Below are positions 31,510-41,387 of a stretch of DNA of 47,149 bases, in pieces. Location: NCBI GenBank assembly GCA_020059605.1, contig JAGVBT010000132.1:1-47149 (forward strand), written 5' to 3'. A program made the translations under genes and the position numbers. The first letter of the stretch is position 1; every line of letters starts with the position of its first letter. The notes below the pieces were generated by a model, which worked only from the letters and a program-made list of their open reading frames with translations, ran no database searches and was not told the DNA's origin. Origin of the DNA: Deltaproteobacteria bacterium. GTDB lineage: Bacteria > Desulfobacterota > BSN033 > UBA1163.

Positions 31510-33939
31510 TCACTCAACTCTGACATGAAGATAGGCGCCCAATTGACGAAAATCCTCCACCCAACTTTTACCAAAATTGTCCCCTTTTTCCATTCTCTCT
31601 TTCATTGAAGGATACTGTTCTTTGCCGATGGCAAAGTATCTATTCTGTGCTTTCCAGAGGTCCGGATCGATCGCCAACGGCGATAAGAGTCCGAGAGCCT
31701 TTTCAATCTGTTCAAAGAGTGGAAGCTCTTCGGGGGTTTGGTGGAGCTTTTCCATCCGACCGTTGATCCACAAATTGACGACAAATCCGGTAATCTCCTT
31801 ATCGATCTCGAGAGACCATCTTTTGGCCTCCTGGATTAAATGTTCAAGCTTCTCTCCATTGAACTCTTCTCCCTCAAAAATTCTTCTCAGGTCCAGATTG
31901 ATGACATACTCCGCCGCCAGGAGGAGGGGCCTGGGAAGGGGCATCTGAAGGCTCTGGAGAAACCTCATGATGGGATAATTCTCTTCGTATATTTTCCGGA
32001 ATGAAATTTCAATTCCCTCCAGTGTGGAGTGAAGAACCTGCTCCAAAACCTTTCTCTGCTCATCTTTGAAGAGATGCCATAAGGAATAGTTGTTCGTGCC
32101 GAAGTGTTTATCCATCAGCCGGATCACCTCGGGGATCGCCCCGCGATCGAACGCCTCCTTGATCTCCCGGTGCATCGTGGAGAAGGCTTCGTCCCCTATA
32201 AATTTCCGGACCCCTCCATTCAGATTATGGTCCCCGAGATGTAGGACGGCGAAACTGATCGCATCCTCATCCCATGTGATCTCCGAGGAGATGCGGGTCT
32301 TTCCAATGGCCAGCCTCAATTTTCCCGCCTCCATCCGGTCGTAGATCTCAGTTTCGGCCCAATAACAGTAGATGCGAGACCTTTTGGAATACTCTTCAAA
32401 TAGTGAATAGATCGCATAATGGCCCCCTACCCTGAGGAAATCGATCAGGGCCGGTTTCACAAACCTTTCATAGACCTTTCCCCCATGTTCAAATTCCGGG
32501 ATATTGCCCGGCGCCGTTTCGAGGATCTCGAGGTAACCTTTTTCCAGAGAGGCCCCCAGCGCCTCCTCCCCGAGTTGAATCGCCCTGGCGGCATACCGCA
32601 TCACCTGGGTCGTCTCCATCCCGGAGATCTCATCGAAAAACCACCCGCAGCTCGTATACATGAGCATCGCATTCCTCTGGATCTCGAGAAGTTTCAAAAC
32701 CTCTCTCTTTTCTTCCCTGGTCAGTTCCTTCAACGCATGTCTTTCAAAAAAGCTCTCGACATTTTCAGCGGATCGATCGAGGACGACCTCGATATAATCA
32801 TCTCTTGCTCCCCAGGGATCTTTTACATATTTCCCGGCCCACTCTTCAAAAAAGGGGACGAGCCGATCCCGGAGCCAGTCCATCGCCTCTCTCAAAGGCT
32901 TTCGCCAGGCCTGCGTCCATCCCGGGTGCATCCCGGAGTTGCAGCCGCAATTCTCCTTCCATCGCTCCACTCCGTGGATGCAGCTCCAGGAGGAATGATC
33001 GAAGATCTCAACCCATTGGGTTCGGGGATGCATTTCAAGATACTCCCCGTAGTTAGTGATCTTTGCCAGTTTTTGAGATTCGATGTGATGGAGACAATAA
33101 GCCAGCGCCATCTCGCCATAGCGGTGATGATGGCCGTACGATTCACCATCCGTGGCAATATGAACGATCTGAGGCCAATTTCTCTGGTCACGGAATCCCG
33201 AAACCAGTCTCTGGGCAAAAGCCTCCCCGCTGTTCAGAAGCCCTCCGAAGGCGATATCCTGAGAGATCGGTCCATCGTAAAAGAAGAGGGTGATCGTCCT
33301 TCCGGAGGGCAGAACACAGAGGTAGGCCATGGTCGGATCAACCCTCCCTCCGCTCATATCATGCCATTTTGTGCCCCTTTTGATTTTTCTCACCCTTTTT
33401 GCCTGGCGGGGGGCAAGGAGAGTAAACTTTATTCCCGATTCGGCCATGATCTCAAGGCTCTCGGTGTCCACGGCCGTCTCCGGGAGCCACATTCCCTCGG
33501 GGTCTCTGCCAAATCGCTTTTGAAAATCCTTAATGCCCCACCGGATCTGAGTGACCTTATCTCTCCGGTTGGCTAATGGCAGGATCATGTGGTTATAGGC
33601 TTGGGCCATTGCGGACCCGTGTCCGGAAAACCTTTCCGCGCTCAACCTGTCTGCTTCAAGAATCGCCTGATAGACTTCCGGCTTATGTTTCTCCATCCAG
33701 GAGAGAAGGGTGGGGCCGAAATTGAAACTGATCCTGGAGTAATTGTTGATCAGGTCGACCACCCTCTGTTCCGGATCGAGGATGCGGGACGCGGTATTGC
33801 GTGCATAACATTCCGCATGGATCTTCTCATTCCAGTCGTGATAAGGGTAGGCGGAGTCCTGAAGTTCCACCCCTTCCAGCCAGGGGTTCTCCCTCGGGGG
33901 TTGATAAAAGTGGCCATGAATACAGATGTATCGTTCCAT
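31510..33939 (-). CDS. GH57 glycoside hydrolase with DUF3536 domain
   Basis: The 809-residue protein opens with the GH57 N-terminal strand (YICIHGHFYQPPRENPW). It carries the conserved blocks EGMWLPETAVDTESL at about 167-181 and IATDGESYGHHHRYGE around 270, so the catalytic barrel looks intact. The C-terminal half is the DUF3536 region. GH57 enzymes act on alpha-glucans as amylases, 4-alpha-glucanotransferases or branching enzymes; no function can be named for this subgroup from sequence. It is the last gene of the trehalose/glucan operon, 63 bases after glgB, with a TTGGAGG site. A role in trimming or rearranging the glucan is inferred from context. Confidence 0.88.
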   Translation of the reverse strand: MERYICIHGHFYQPPRENPWLEGVELQDSAYPYHDWNEKIHAECYARNTASRILDPEQRVVDLINNYSRISFNFGPTLLSWMEKHKPEVYQAILEADRLSAERFSGHGSAMAQAYNHMILPLANRRDKVTQIRWGIKDFQKRFGRDPEGMWLPETAVDTESLEIMAESGIKFTLLAPRQAKRVRKIKRGTKWHDMSGGRVDPTMAYLCVLPSGRTITLFFYDGPISQDIAFGGLLNSGEAFAQRLVSGFRDQRNWPQIVHIATDGESYGHHHRYGEMALAYCLHHIESQKLAKITNYGEYLEMHPRTQWVEIFDHSSWSCIHGVERWKENCGCNSGMHPGWTQAWRKPLREAMDWLRDRLVPFFEEWAGKYVKDPWGARDDYIEVVLDRSAENVESFFERHALKELTREEKREVLKLLEIQRNAMLMYTSCGWFFDEISGMETTQVMRYAARAIQLGEEALGASLEKGYLEILETAPGNIPEFEHGGKVYERFVKPALIDFLRVGGHYAIYSLFEEYSKRSRIYCYWAETEIYDRMEAGKLRLAIGKTRISSEITWDEDAISFAVLHLGDHNLNGGVRKFIGDEAFSTMHREIKEAFDRGAIPEVIRLMDKHFGTNNYSLWHLFKDEQRKVLEQVLHSTLEGIEISFRKIYEENYPIMRFLQSLQMPLPRPLLLAAEYVINLDLRRIFEGEEFNGEKLEHLIQEAKRWSLEIDKEITGFVVNLWINGRMEKLHQTPEELPLFEQIEKALGLLSPLAIDPDLWKAQNRYFAIGKEQYPSMKERMEKGDNFGKSWVEDFRQLGAYLHVRVE

Positions 33940-34002
33940 TAAGCATGGACCTCCAAAATGTTTGCTTAACTCTTTGCCCTTTGATCGACGTCCTTTGCAT
34001 TG

Positions 34003-35943
34003 TTATCCTTCATTCTTAAAGAACACGACCCCGAGAGGAGGCAGGGTCAGGGAAAGGGAGTGAAACTTTCCATGAGAGGGGACCGGAGAGGCCTCAAGGC
34101 CTCCCAAGTTCCCATAACCGCTCCCTCCGTAGATCCGGGCATCGCTGTTCAGGACTTCCCTCCAGAAACCGCCCTGGGGAATCCCTATCCGGTAATTCTG
34201 TCTGGGAACAGGGGTAAAGTTACAGACGACCAAAAAGAGATCGCCTGTTTTCCTCCCCTTTCTGAGAAAACTGATAATGCTCCCCTCCCAGTCATGGCAA
34301 TCGATCCATTCGAAACCCTCCAGTCCAAAATCAAGTTCGTGAAGCGCCGGCTCATATTTGTAAAGATGATTCAAATCCCTGACCCAATTTCGGATCCCCT
34401 GGTGAAGGGGATACTCAAGAAGATGCCAGTCCAAACTTGACTCATGATACCACTCATCCCACTGGCCGAACTCTCCTCCCATAAAGATCAGTTTCTTCCC
34501 GGGGTGGCCGTACATATACCCGAACAGGAGCCTCAGGTTCGCAAACTTCTGCCAGTCATCTCCGGGCATCTTCCGGATGAGCGACCCCTTGCCATAAACC
34601 ACCTCGTCGTGGGAAAGGGAGAGAATGAAATTTTCAAAGAAGGCATACCAGATGCTGAAGGTGAGCTGATTGTGATGATACTTCCGGTAGAGGGGGTCTT
34701 TGGAGAAGTAGTCCAGGGTGTCGTGCATCCAGCCCATGTTCCATTTCATGCCGAACCCGAGGCCGCCCACATAGTTGGGCCTTGAAACCATGGGCCAGGC
34801 GGTTGACTCCTCAGCAATGGTCTGCACGTCGGGATGGTCCTGGTATACGGCTTCGTTGAGGCGTTGAATAAAATGAACCGCCTCGATATTTTCCCTTCCT
34901 CCGTGTTCATTCGGAATCCATTCCCCTTCTTTTCTTCCGTAATCGAGATAGAGCATGGACGCCACGGCATCCACACGGAGGCCATCGATGTGATATGTTT
35001 TAAGCCAGAAGAGCGCGCTGCTGATGAGAAAAGCTTTGACTTCGTTCCGACCGTGATTGAAGATGTAACTTTTCCAGTCGGGATGATATCCCTTCTTCGG
35101 ATCGGCATGTTCATAGAGACGGGTCCCATCGAAGTAGACCGGTCCATGTTCATCATCCGGGAAGTGGGAAGGCACCCAGTCGAGAATCACTCCGATGCCG
35201 TTCTGGTGAAGGTGGTCGACCAGATACATGAAGTCCTGCGGGCTCCCATAACGGCTGGTTGGAGCGAAATAGCCCACCATCTGATACCCCCAGGAACCAT
35301 AAAAAGGATGCTCCATCACGGGCAAGAATTCTACATGGGTAAACCCCATCTCTTTGACGTAATTCGCCAAATGAGGCGCTATCTCCCGGTAGGTCATGAA
35401 ACGGTTCCCTTCCTCGGGGAGGCGCCTCCATGATCCCAGATGGACCTCATAGATGGCATGGGGAGCCTCGAGGCTATTATGGTAGCTGCGGTATCTCATC
35501 CACTCCCCGTCGTGCCATTCATAATCAAGGTCCCAAACCACCGAACCCGTCTTTGGGGACACTTCCCACCGGAAGGCATACGGATCCCCTTTATCGACCC
35601 GGTAAGAATGATACCGGGAGACCAGGTGGTACTTATAGGAAGACCCTGCCAAAACCCCGGGGAGGAATCCTTCCCAGATGCCCGAACCGTCCCACCTCAC
35701 GCCGAGGGGGTGGGATTCCTTGTCCCAATGGCTAAAATCCCCAATCACCGACACCCTCTCCGCATTGGGGGCCCAGACGGCGAAATAGGTTCCCTCGATC
35801 CCCTTTATGGAGAGCGGGTGGGATCCAAGCTTTTCAAAAAGGTGAAAATGGCTTCCCTCTTTGAAAAGATAGATATCATGGTCGGTCAACAGGGAGACAT
35901 CGGCCCTTATGGCCTCTTCTCTATAAGAGTTTTTATCCATCAT
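34003..35943 (-). CDS. glgB: 1,4-alpha-glucan branching enzyme (GH13)
   Basis: The 646-residue enzyme forms alpha-1,6 branches in glucan. A CBM48 domain (about residues 30-130, [20 protein letters not shown]) precedes the GH13 barrel. The nucleophile lies in [18 protein letters not shown], the acid/base glutamate in TIAEEST, and the third acidic residue in [13 protein letters not shown]. It is shorter than E. coli GlgB because it lacks the extra N-terminal module. The ATG overlaps the treS-maltokinase stop (ATGA) and follows GGAGGTGA. In the GlgE pathway it branches the linear chains made by GlgE. Confidence 0.97.
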   Translation of the reverse strand: MMDKNSYREEAIRADVSLLTDHDIYLFKEGSHFHLFEKLGSHPLSIKGIEGTYFAVWAPNAERVSVIGDFSHWDKESHPLGVRWDGSGIWEGFLPGVLAGSSYKYHLVSRYHSYRVDKGDPYAFRWEVSPKTGSVVWDLDYEWHDGEWMRYRSYHNSLEAPHAIYEVHLGSWRRLPEEGNRFMTYREIAPHLANYVKEMGFTHVEFLPVMEHPFYGSWGYQMVGYFAPTSRYGSPQDFMYLVDHLHQNGIGVILDWVPSHFPDDEHGPVYFDGTRLYEHADPKKGYHPDWKSYIFNHGRNEVKAFLISSALFWLKTYHIDGLRVDAVASMLYLDYGRKEGEWIPNEHGGRENIEAVHFIQRLNEAVYQDHPDVQTIAEESTAWPMVSRPNYVGGLGFGMKWNMGWMHDTLDYFSKDPLYRKYHHNQLTFSIWYAFFENFILSLSHDEVVYGKGSLIRKMPGDDWQKFANLRLLFGYMYGHPGKKLIFMGGEFGQWDEWYHESSLDWHLLEYPLHQGIRNWVRDLNHLYKYEPALHELDFGLEGFEWIDCHDWEGSIISFLRKGRKTGDLFLVVCNFTPVPRQNYRIGIPQGGFWREVLNSDARIYGGSGYGNLGGLEASPVPSHGKFHSLSLTLPPLGVVFFKNEG

Positions 35944-38900
35944 TCACCTCCGATCAGATTTTTGATTCCCTTCAGCGGAATGATTACCCATTCGGGTCGG
36001 TTGTCGAGTTCATACCCCAGTTCGTAGACGGCCTTTTCCAGCAGAAAGGCCCTGAGCATGATCTCCAACTCCTCCCGGTTCTCGGGGATAAAGGACGCCT
36101 TCTCCGCCGTGTTCAGGTAGGATTTGAGGAAGACTCCGGAAACGTATCGATACCAGACATCCGCCCACGGTTCCAATACGGGAATATCCACTGACCGGAT
36201 GGAGGCTTCTTTCAGAAGACCGAAATAGGCCGCATAATGAAAAGACCTGATCATTCCCGAGATATCTCTCAGGGGGGATCTCTTGATCCTTCTCTCACTC
36301 AAAGACCTCGCGGGTTCTCCCTCAAAATCGATGATGATGAAATCTTTCCCTGTAAAGAGCGCCTGGCCTAAATGATAATCTCCGTGAATCCTGATCTTCA
36401 CGGCAGAGAATTTTCTGCCCATGATCTCCTGGAACCGGGTCAATATCTTCTGCTCGGACCCGAGCAGAGATGATGCCTCCTCCTGCAACGGCTCAGGGAG
36501 GTTTCGAATATTATTCCTGAGGGCCTGCCAGACCCTCCTCAAAAGAGCCCGCATCGACTGGAAGACAGACCGCTGGTAGAGCATGGAAAAAGGCTCCGGA
36601 GAGAAATCCGCTTCCTCCCAGGAGGAGGAAAGGGCCAGGTGCATTTCCCCGGTCCGACCTCCGAGGAGGGCGACCATCTCGAGATAATGTCCTTCGATCA
36701 ATTCTCTGAGCAAAGACGGGATGGAAGGGATGTCCACGTCGTAAAAAGAGACCGGCCCTTTCGGGACATTCCGCATCTCCTTGACTCTGGACAAAACCTC
36801 TTCGAAATATCTCCCGAGGGTATCCAGGGTATAGGTCCAGGAATCGCCCTGGCACTGGACAAAACCCTGCAGCAGTCCGATGGTGATGGGCTCGAAGCCT
36901 TCTCTTCTATATTCAATCGTGCCGGCAAAAGGCGGGATGTGTTGAAACCCCGCCTTCTCGGTCAGAAACTGGGTGATCTCCCCGTCCGGATTGATCCCTT
37001 CTTTCAGATTTCGAAAGAGTTTGAGATAAAATTGATCTCCAAAGAGGATAGAGGTATTGCTCTGCTCCGCCTTGATCACCTGGGAGGCCGATGGAAATTT
37101 TCGATTATTTTGCAGGGGCCTGAACATCCTCCCCTGAAGGCCTGCAAGTTCACCCTTTCCGGTTTTGATCTTTTTTCTTCTTTCGATGATCGATAGAAGG
37201 CCATCGCGAAACTTGCCGTCGTATACCCCGTCGTAAAGGATGCCTTCATCCTCGCCCACATGAAGGTGCGCAAGGATACCTTGCGGGAATTCCTCCATGA
37301 TCATTTTGGCCTTGATGGTCAACCAGTCATAATCGAGCCTCACGCTCAGCCCCTCCACGATAAATTCATCCAGGGCCTTTCCCGTCTTCCTTGTCCAGGC
37401 AAACGAGAGAGGGAGCAGGTAGAAATCCTGACCGCCCTCCGTGTAGCGGACAGATAGGATAAGAGCATAAGAGAAATCCGAACGGCTCCCGATGGGAACG
37501 GCTTCCACCACCATGACCTTCCGGATCCTCTTTGTTTTCCCTCCGAACCACCGGCAACCCTTCAAATAGTGGGGAAGGACCTCTTCCTCGAGCTTTCTCC
37601 GCCCCTCCCCCTCAATCACCGTCTCCCAGCTTGTCTTCACGCTAAGTTCCGGCATGGCCTTTTCCGGGGTGATTCGTAGGCTTTCATCCTCTTTCTTCAG
37701 CAAGAGCCAGAGGGTATTGTGAGGTCCCAGGGTGAGCACGTAAAGCGATTCTTTGATCGCCGGGAACCGGTTCTGACTTGCCACCTCTTCTGGGACCGAC
37801 CCCGCATACTTTGAAAGGTCCAGTTCAATGGCCTGAAAGTATCTCGACAGGTTGGCCAACACAAGAATCGATTCTTCCCCATATTTCCGGATAAAGGCCA
37901 GGACCTTTGCATTCTCCGGATAGAGGAACTCCAATGTTCCCCTGCCAAAGGACTTGAACCTCCTTCGCATGGCAATGACCCGTTTCATCCACCAGAGGAG
38001 GGAAGAAGGGTTTCTCTCCTGATTTTCAACATTGATCGATTCGCAGTGATACTCGGGATCGATGATGACGGGCATGTAGAGCTTCTGGGGATTGGCCTTC
38101 GAAAACCCGGCGTTTCGATCCGGGCTCCATTGCATGGGAGTCCGTACCCCATTTCGGTCTCCGAGATAGTAGTTGTCGCCCATGCCTATTTCGTCGCCAT
38201 AATAGATGACCGGCGTCCCGGGAAGGGAGAAGAGCAGCATGTTCATCAACTCGATCCGCCTCCGGTTGTTCTCCATGAGCGGGGCCAGGCGTCGCCGTAT
38301 GCCAAGATTGATCCGCGCACGGGGGTCCCTCGCATAGACCCGGTACATGTAATCTCTCTCCTCATCCGTCACCATCTCCAGGGTGAGTTCATCATGATTT
38401 CGCAAAAATAGAGCCCACTGGCAGACCTCTGGAATGGCCGGGGTCTCGTCGAGAATATCGATGATGGGAAAACGGTCTTCCATCTGAAGTCCGATAAAGA
38501 TCCTTGGCATCAGAGGGAAATGAAAGGCCATATGGCAAAGATCCCCCTTGCCGAAATAGGCCACAGCATCTTCCGGCCACTGGTTCGCCTCCGCCAGGAG
38601 CATCCGGTTCCTGAACTTACGGTCAACATGTGTCTTGAGCTCTCTTAAAAAGACATAGGTCTCGGGCAGGTTTTCGCAATTGGTCCCTTCCCGTTCAAAC
38701 AGGTAGGGAACGGCATCCAACCGGAGTCCATCGACACCCATCCCGAACCAAAAATCGAGCACACGGAAGATGGCCTTTCGGACATGGGGATTATCATAAT
38801 TCAGATCGGGCTGGTGGGAATAGAAGCGATGCCAGTAGTAAGCCTTGGCCACGGGATCCCACGCCCAGTTGGACGTCTCGAAATCTTTGAAGATGATCCT

Positions 38901-39347
38901 CGCATCCTTATATTGCCCGGGGGTATCGCTCCAGACGTAGAAATCCCTCCAGTGGGATCCGGCTTTTGCCTGTCGGGACCGCTTGAACCAGGGGTGCTGG
39001 TCGGAAGTGTGGTTGACAATCAGCTCCGTGATGATGCGAATGCCGCGCCGGTGGGCCTCCCGCAAGAACTCCCTGAAGTCTTTCAAGGTTCCGTAATCCG
39101 GATGGATGTCGAAGTAATCCGAAATATCATAGCCGTCATCCCTCTGGGGGGAGGGATAAAAGGGAAGAAGCCAGATGGCATTGATGCCCAGGTCTTCGAT
39201 GTAATCGAGTTTTTCTTTGAGCCCCCGAAAGTCTCCGATGCCGTCTCCATTGCTGTCATAAAAGGCTTTCACATGCAGTTCATAGATGACCGCATCCTTA
39301 TACCAGAGAGGCTCGTCTTCGAGAGTCGCCATCTTTCTTTCCGCCAT
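35940..39347 (-). CDS. treS: Trehalose synthase-maltokinase fusion (TreS-Pep2)
   Basis: One chain of about 1135 residues combines two steps. Residues 1 to about 570 are a GH13 trehalose synthase that interconverts trehalose and maltose. Its nucleophile is in [19 protein letters not shown], the acid/base in [11 protein letters not shown] and the aspartate in [11 protein letters not shown]. Residues about 590 to the end are a maltokinase with [14 protein letters not shown] (catalytic loop) and [13 protein letters not shown] (metal-binding aspartate). It makes maltose-1-phosphate for GlgE, encoded just upstream. I chose the ATG at 39347; a TTG codon precedes it at 39350. The gene starts 12 bases after the glgE stop and overlaps glgB by four bases. 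Confidence 0.95.
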   Translation of the reverse strand: MAERKMATLEDEPLWYKDAVIYELHVKAFYDSNGDGIGDFRGLKEKLDYIEDLGINAIWLLPFYPSPQRDDGYDISDYFDIHPDYGTLKDFREFLREAHRRGIRIITELIVNHTSDQHPWFKRSRQAKAGSHWRDFYVWSDTPGQYKDARIIFKDFETSNWAWDPVAKAYYWHRFYSHQPDLNYDNPHVRKAIFRVLDFWFGMGVDGLRLDAVPYLFEREGTNCENLPETYVFLRELKTHVDRKFRNRMLLAEANQWPEDAVAYFGKGDLCHMAFHFPLMPRIFIGLQMEDRFPIIDILDETPAIPEVCQWALFLRNHDELTLEMVTDEERDYMYRVYARDPRARINLGIRRRLAPLMENNRRRIELMNMLLFSLPGTPVIYYGDEIGMGDNYYLGDRNGVRTPMQWSPDRNAGFSKANPQKLYMPVIIDPEYHCESINVENQERNPSSLLWWMKRVIAMRRRFKSFGRGTLEFLYPENAKVLAFIRKYGEESILVLANLSRYFQAIELDLSKYAGSVPEEVASQNRFPAIKESLYVLTLGPHNTLWLLLKKEDESLRITPEKAMPELSVKTSWETVIEGEGRRKLEEEVLPHYLKGCRWFGGKTKRIRKVMVVEAVPIGSRSDFSYALILSVRYTEGGQDFYLLPLSFAWTRKTGKALDEFIVEGLSVRLDYDWLTIKAKMIMEEFPQGILAHLHVGEDEGILYDGVYDGKFRDGLLSIIERRKKIKTGKGELAGLQGRMFRPLQNNRKFPSASQVIKAEQSNTSILFGDQFYLKLFRNLKEGINPDGEITQFLTEKAGFQHIPPFAGTIEYRREGFEPITIGLLQGFVQCQGDSWTYTLDTLGRYFEEVLSRVKEMRNVPKGPVSFYDVDIPSIPSLLRELIEGHYLEMVALLGGRTGEMHLALSSSWEEADFSPEPFSMLYQRSVFQSMRALLRRVWQALRNNIRNLPEPLQEEASSLLGSEQKILTRFQEIMGRKFSAVKIRIHGDYHLGQALFTGKDFIIIDFEGEPARSLSERRIKRSPLRDISGMIRSFHYAAYFGLLKEASIRSVDIPVLEPWADVWYRYVSGVFLKSYLNTAEKASFIPENREELEIMLRAFLLEKAVYELGYELDNRPEWVIIPLKGIKNLIGGE

Positions 39348-39359
39348 CAACAGGAAACC

Positions 39360-41387
39360 TCACAAGAAATAGTCGAAATCCGTCTCCTTTTTCAACCGCT
39401 TCCTCACCCTGAAAATGTTTGCCGGGAGGACCTGGGGATTGAGCTCCACATAATTCCGCTCACCCTGCCAGATATATTTGTCGTCACTCAGAAGGTCGTG
39501 GACCAGGTAGGGCTGGTTCGGGTTGATTCCCAGCTCATGGATGGGAACATGGACCCATCCGGAACGGGTATGAAAGGGATCGAGATTGACCACCACGAAC
39601 AGGATGTTGGAAAGGTCATCCGTGGCCTTCCCGTAAAAGAGGAGCGTCTCATTGCTAACTTCATAGAACCGGAGGTTGACCGTTTTCTGTAGGGCGGGAT
39701 TCTCCCTCCGGGTACGGTTCACCCGCGTAATAAAGTCCTTGAGGTTTCCGGGAATGTCCCGGTTCCACTGTTTGATTTCGTACTTTTCGGAATCGAGATA
39801 CTCCTCCCTTCCGGGAAGGGCCTCATGGACACAGAGTTCAAAGGCAGGGCCGTAAATCCCATAATTTGAAGAGAGGGTGGCTGCAAGAACCAGACGGATC
39901 ATGAAAGCAGGTCTCCCTCCGTACTGGAGATGCTCCGGCAGGATGTCCGGCGTGTTCGGCCAGAAGTTGGGCCGAAAATATTCTCCCGCCTCGGTCTGCG
40001 TCAGCTCGGTGAGATAGTCAATCAATTCCCTTTTCGTGCTTCTCCAGGTGAAGTAGGTGTAAGATTGTGTAAATCCCACTTTGGCCAGACGGTACATCAC
40101 CTTGGGCCGGGTAAAAGCCTCGGAAAGGAAGAGAACTTCGGGGAAGGGCCGCTTGATTTCACCGACCAACCACTCCCAAAAAGAAAAAGGTTTGGTATGG
40201 GGATTATCGACACGGAAGATCCGGACACCCTTTTCAACCCAGAAGAGGACGACTCTTTTCAATTCTTCCCAGAGATCCTGCCAGTCTTCTGTCTCGAAGT
40301 TCAGGGGAAGGATGTCCTGATACTTTTTGGGCGGGTTTTCGGCGTACTGAGCCGTCCCATCCGGTCGCCAACGGAACCATCCCGGATGCTCTTTGACGTA
40401 AGGATGGTCCGGAGAACACTGAAAAGCCAGGTCCATGGCTATTTCAAGGCCGGCCTGTCTCGCCTTTTCGACCAGTCTCTCGAAATCCTCCATCGTCCCT
40501 AAATCGGGATGAATGGCCTGATGCCCTCCCTCTTTCGATCCGACGGCCCATGGGCTTCCCACATCATCGGGCTTCAATTCGAGGGTGTTGTTCTTCCCCT
40601 TCCGGTTCGCCCGCCCGATCGGATGGATCGGAGGGAGGTAGAGGACATCAAACCCCATTCCGGCAATCTCACGGAGGATTCTTTCACAATCCCTGAAAGT
40701 TCCATGTCGGCCGGCCTTCGCGGAAAGAGACCTTGGAAAAATTTCGTACCAGGCGCTGAAGAGCGCTTTGTCCCGGTCAACCACCACCCCCAACCTCTTT
40801 CCATAGGGAACAGCAAACCGCCGATCCGGATATCGGTTCATCAGTTCCGCCAGCTCCTCGCTCAGGGCCATGGAGACGGCCTTCTCGATATCTCTTCTCC
40901 CTTTTAACATTTCTGCAAAGTTGACCAATTCCTTTTGATCCTCCATGGAAGCCCTCTTAGAGGTCTCTGAAATCTGACCGGCACCGATCAGGAGATCGAC
41001 TTTTACATCCGGGCCTGCCTCCCATCTCTTTTTCAGGTCTCTCTGCCAGGTTTTGAAATGGTTGACCCATCCCTCCACGGTGTAATGATGGACTCCCGCT
41101 TCTTCAACGACAAATTCCCCTTTCCAGAGGTCGTTTTCGATCAGGGCCATCGGGGCTTCTCTCCATTTTTTCTCTCCAGGGCCCTGATAGAGCAATCTTG
41201 CTGAAATGGAGTCATGTCCATCGGCGAAAATATCGGCTGTAACGACCACCCTCTCTCCAATCACCCTCTTGATGGGGAAACGCCCCCCGTCAATTTCAGG
41301 TTTCAAGTTCTCTAGGACGACCCGTCTTCTCCCGTCTTCCTTCATGGCTGTGCCGCCTCCCGATTTCCGGTCCGGAGCCTGTTTCAT
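39360..41387 (-). CDS. glgE: Alpha-1,4-glucan:maltose-1-phosphate maltosyltransferase
   Basis: The 675-residue GH13 enzyme adds maltosyl units from maltose-1-phosphate to alpha-1,4-glucan. It has the GlgE N-terminal and dimerisation domains (KRVIGERVVVTADIFADGHD) and the barrel entry ILREIAGMGFDVLYLPPIHP. The nucleophile is in IFRVDNPHTKPFSFWEWL and the acid/base in VLFLSEAFTRPKVM. The C-terminal beta domain ends FRVRKRLKKE. Length matches actinobacterial GlgE. The start overlaps the treY stop (ATGA). Together with GlgM and TreS-maltokinase it completes the GlgE route to branched glucan. Confidence 0.97.
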   Translation of the reverse strand: MKQAPDRKSGGGTAMKEDGRRRVVLENLKPEIDGGRFPIKRVIGERVVVTADIFADGHDSISARLLYQGPGEKKWREAPMALIENDLWKGEFVVEEAGVHHYTVEGWVNHFKTWQRDLKKRWEAGPDVKVDLLIGAGQISETSKRASMEDQKELVNFAEMLKGRRDIEKAVSMALSEELAELMNRYPDRRFAVPYGKRLGVVVDRDKALFSAWYEIFPRSLSAKAGRHGTFRDCERILREIAGMGFDVLYLPPIHPIGRANRKGKNNTLELKPDDVGSPWAVGSKEGGHQAIHPDLGTMEDFERLVEKARQAGLEIAMDLAFQCSPDHPYVKEHPGWFRWRPDGTAQYAENPPKKYQDILPLNFETEDWQDLWEELKRVVLFWVEKGVRIFRVDNPHTKPFSFWEWLVGEIKRPFPEVLFLSEAFTRPKVMYRLAKVGFTQSYTYFTWRSTKRELIDYLTELTQTEAGEYFRPNFWPNTPDILPEHLQYGGRPAFMIRLVLAATLSSNYGIYGPAFELCVHEALPGREEYLDSEKYEIKQWNRDIPGNLKDFITRVNRTRRENPALQKTVNLRFYEVSNETLLFYGKATDDLSNILFVVVNLDPFHTRSGWVHVPIHELGINPNQPYLVHDLLSDDKYIWQGERNYVELNPQVLPANIFRVRKRLKKETDFDYFL

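Noticed and set aside
32419..33576. Long open frame (385 codons) on the plus strand
   Set aside because: It lies wholly antisense to the GH57/DUF3536 gene, whose motifs are clear. The frame is open because of codon bias in that gene.
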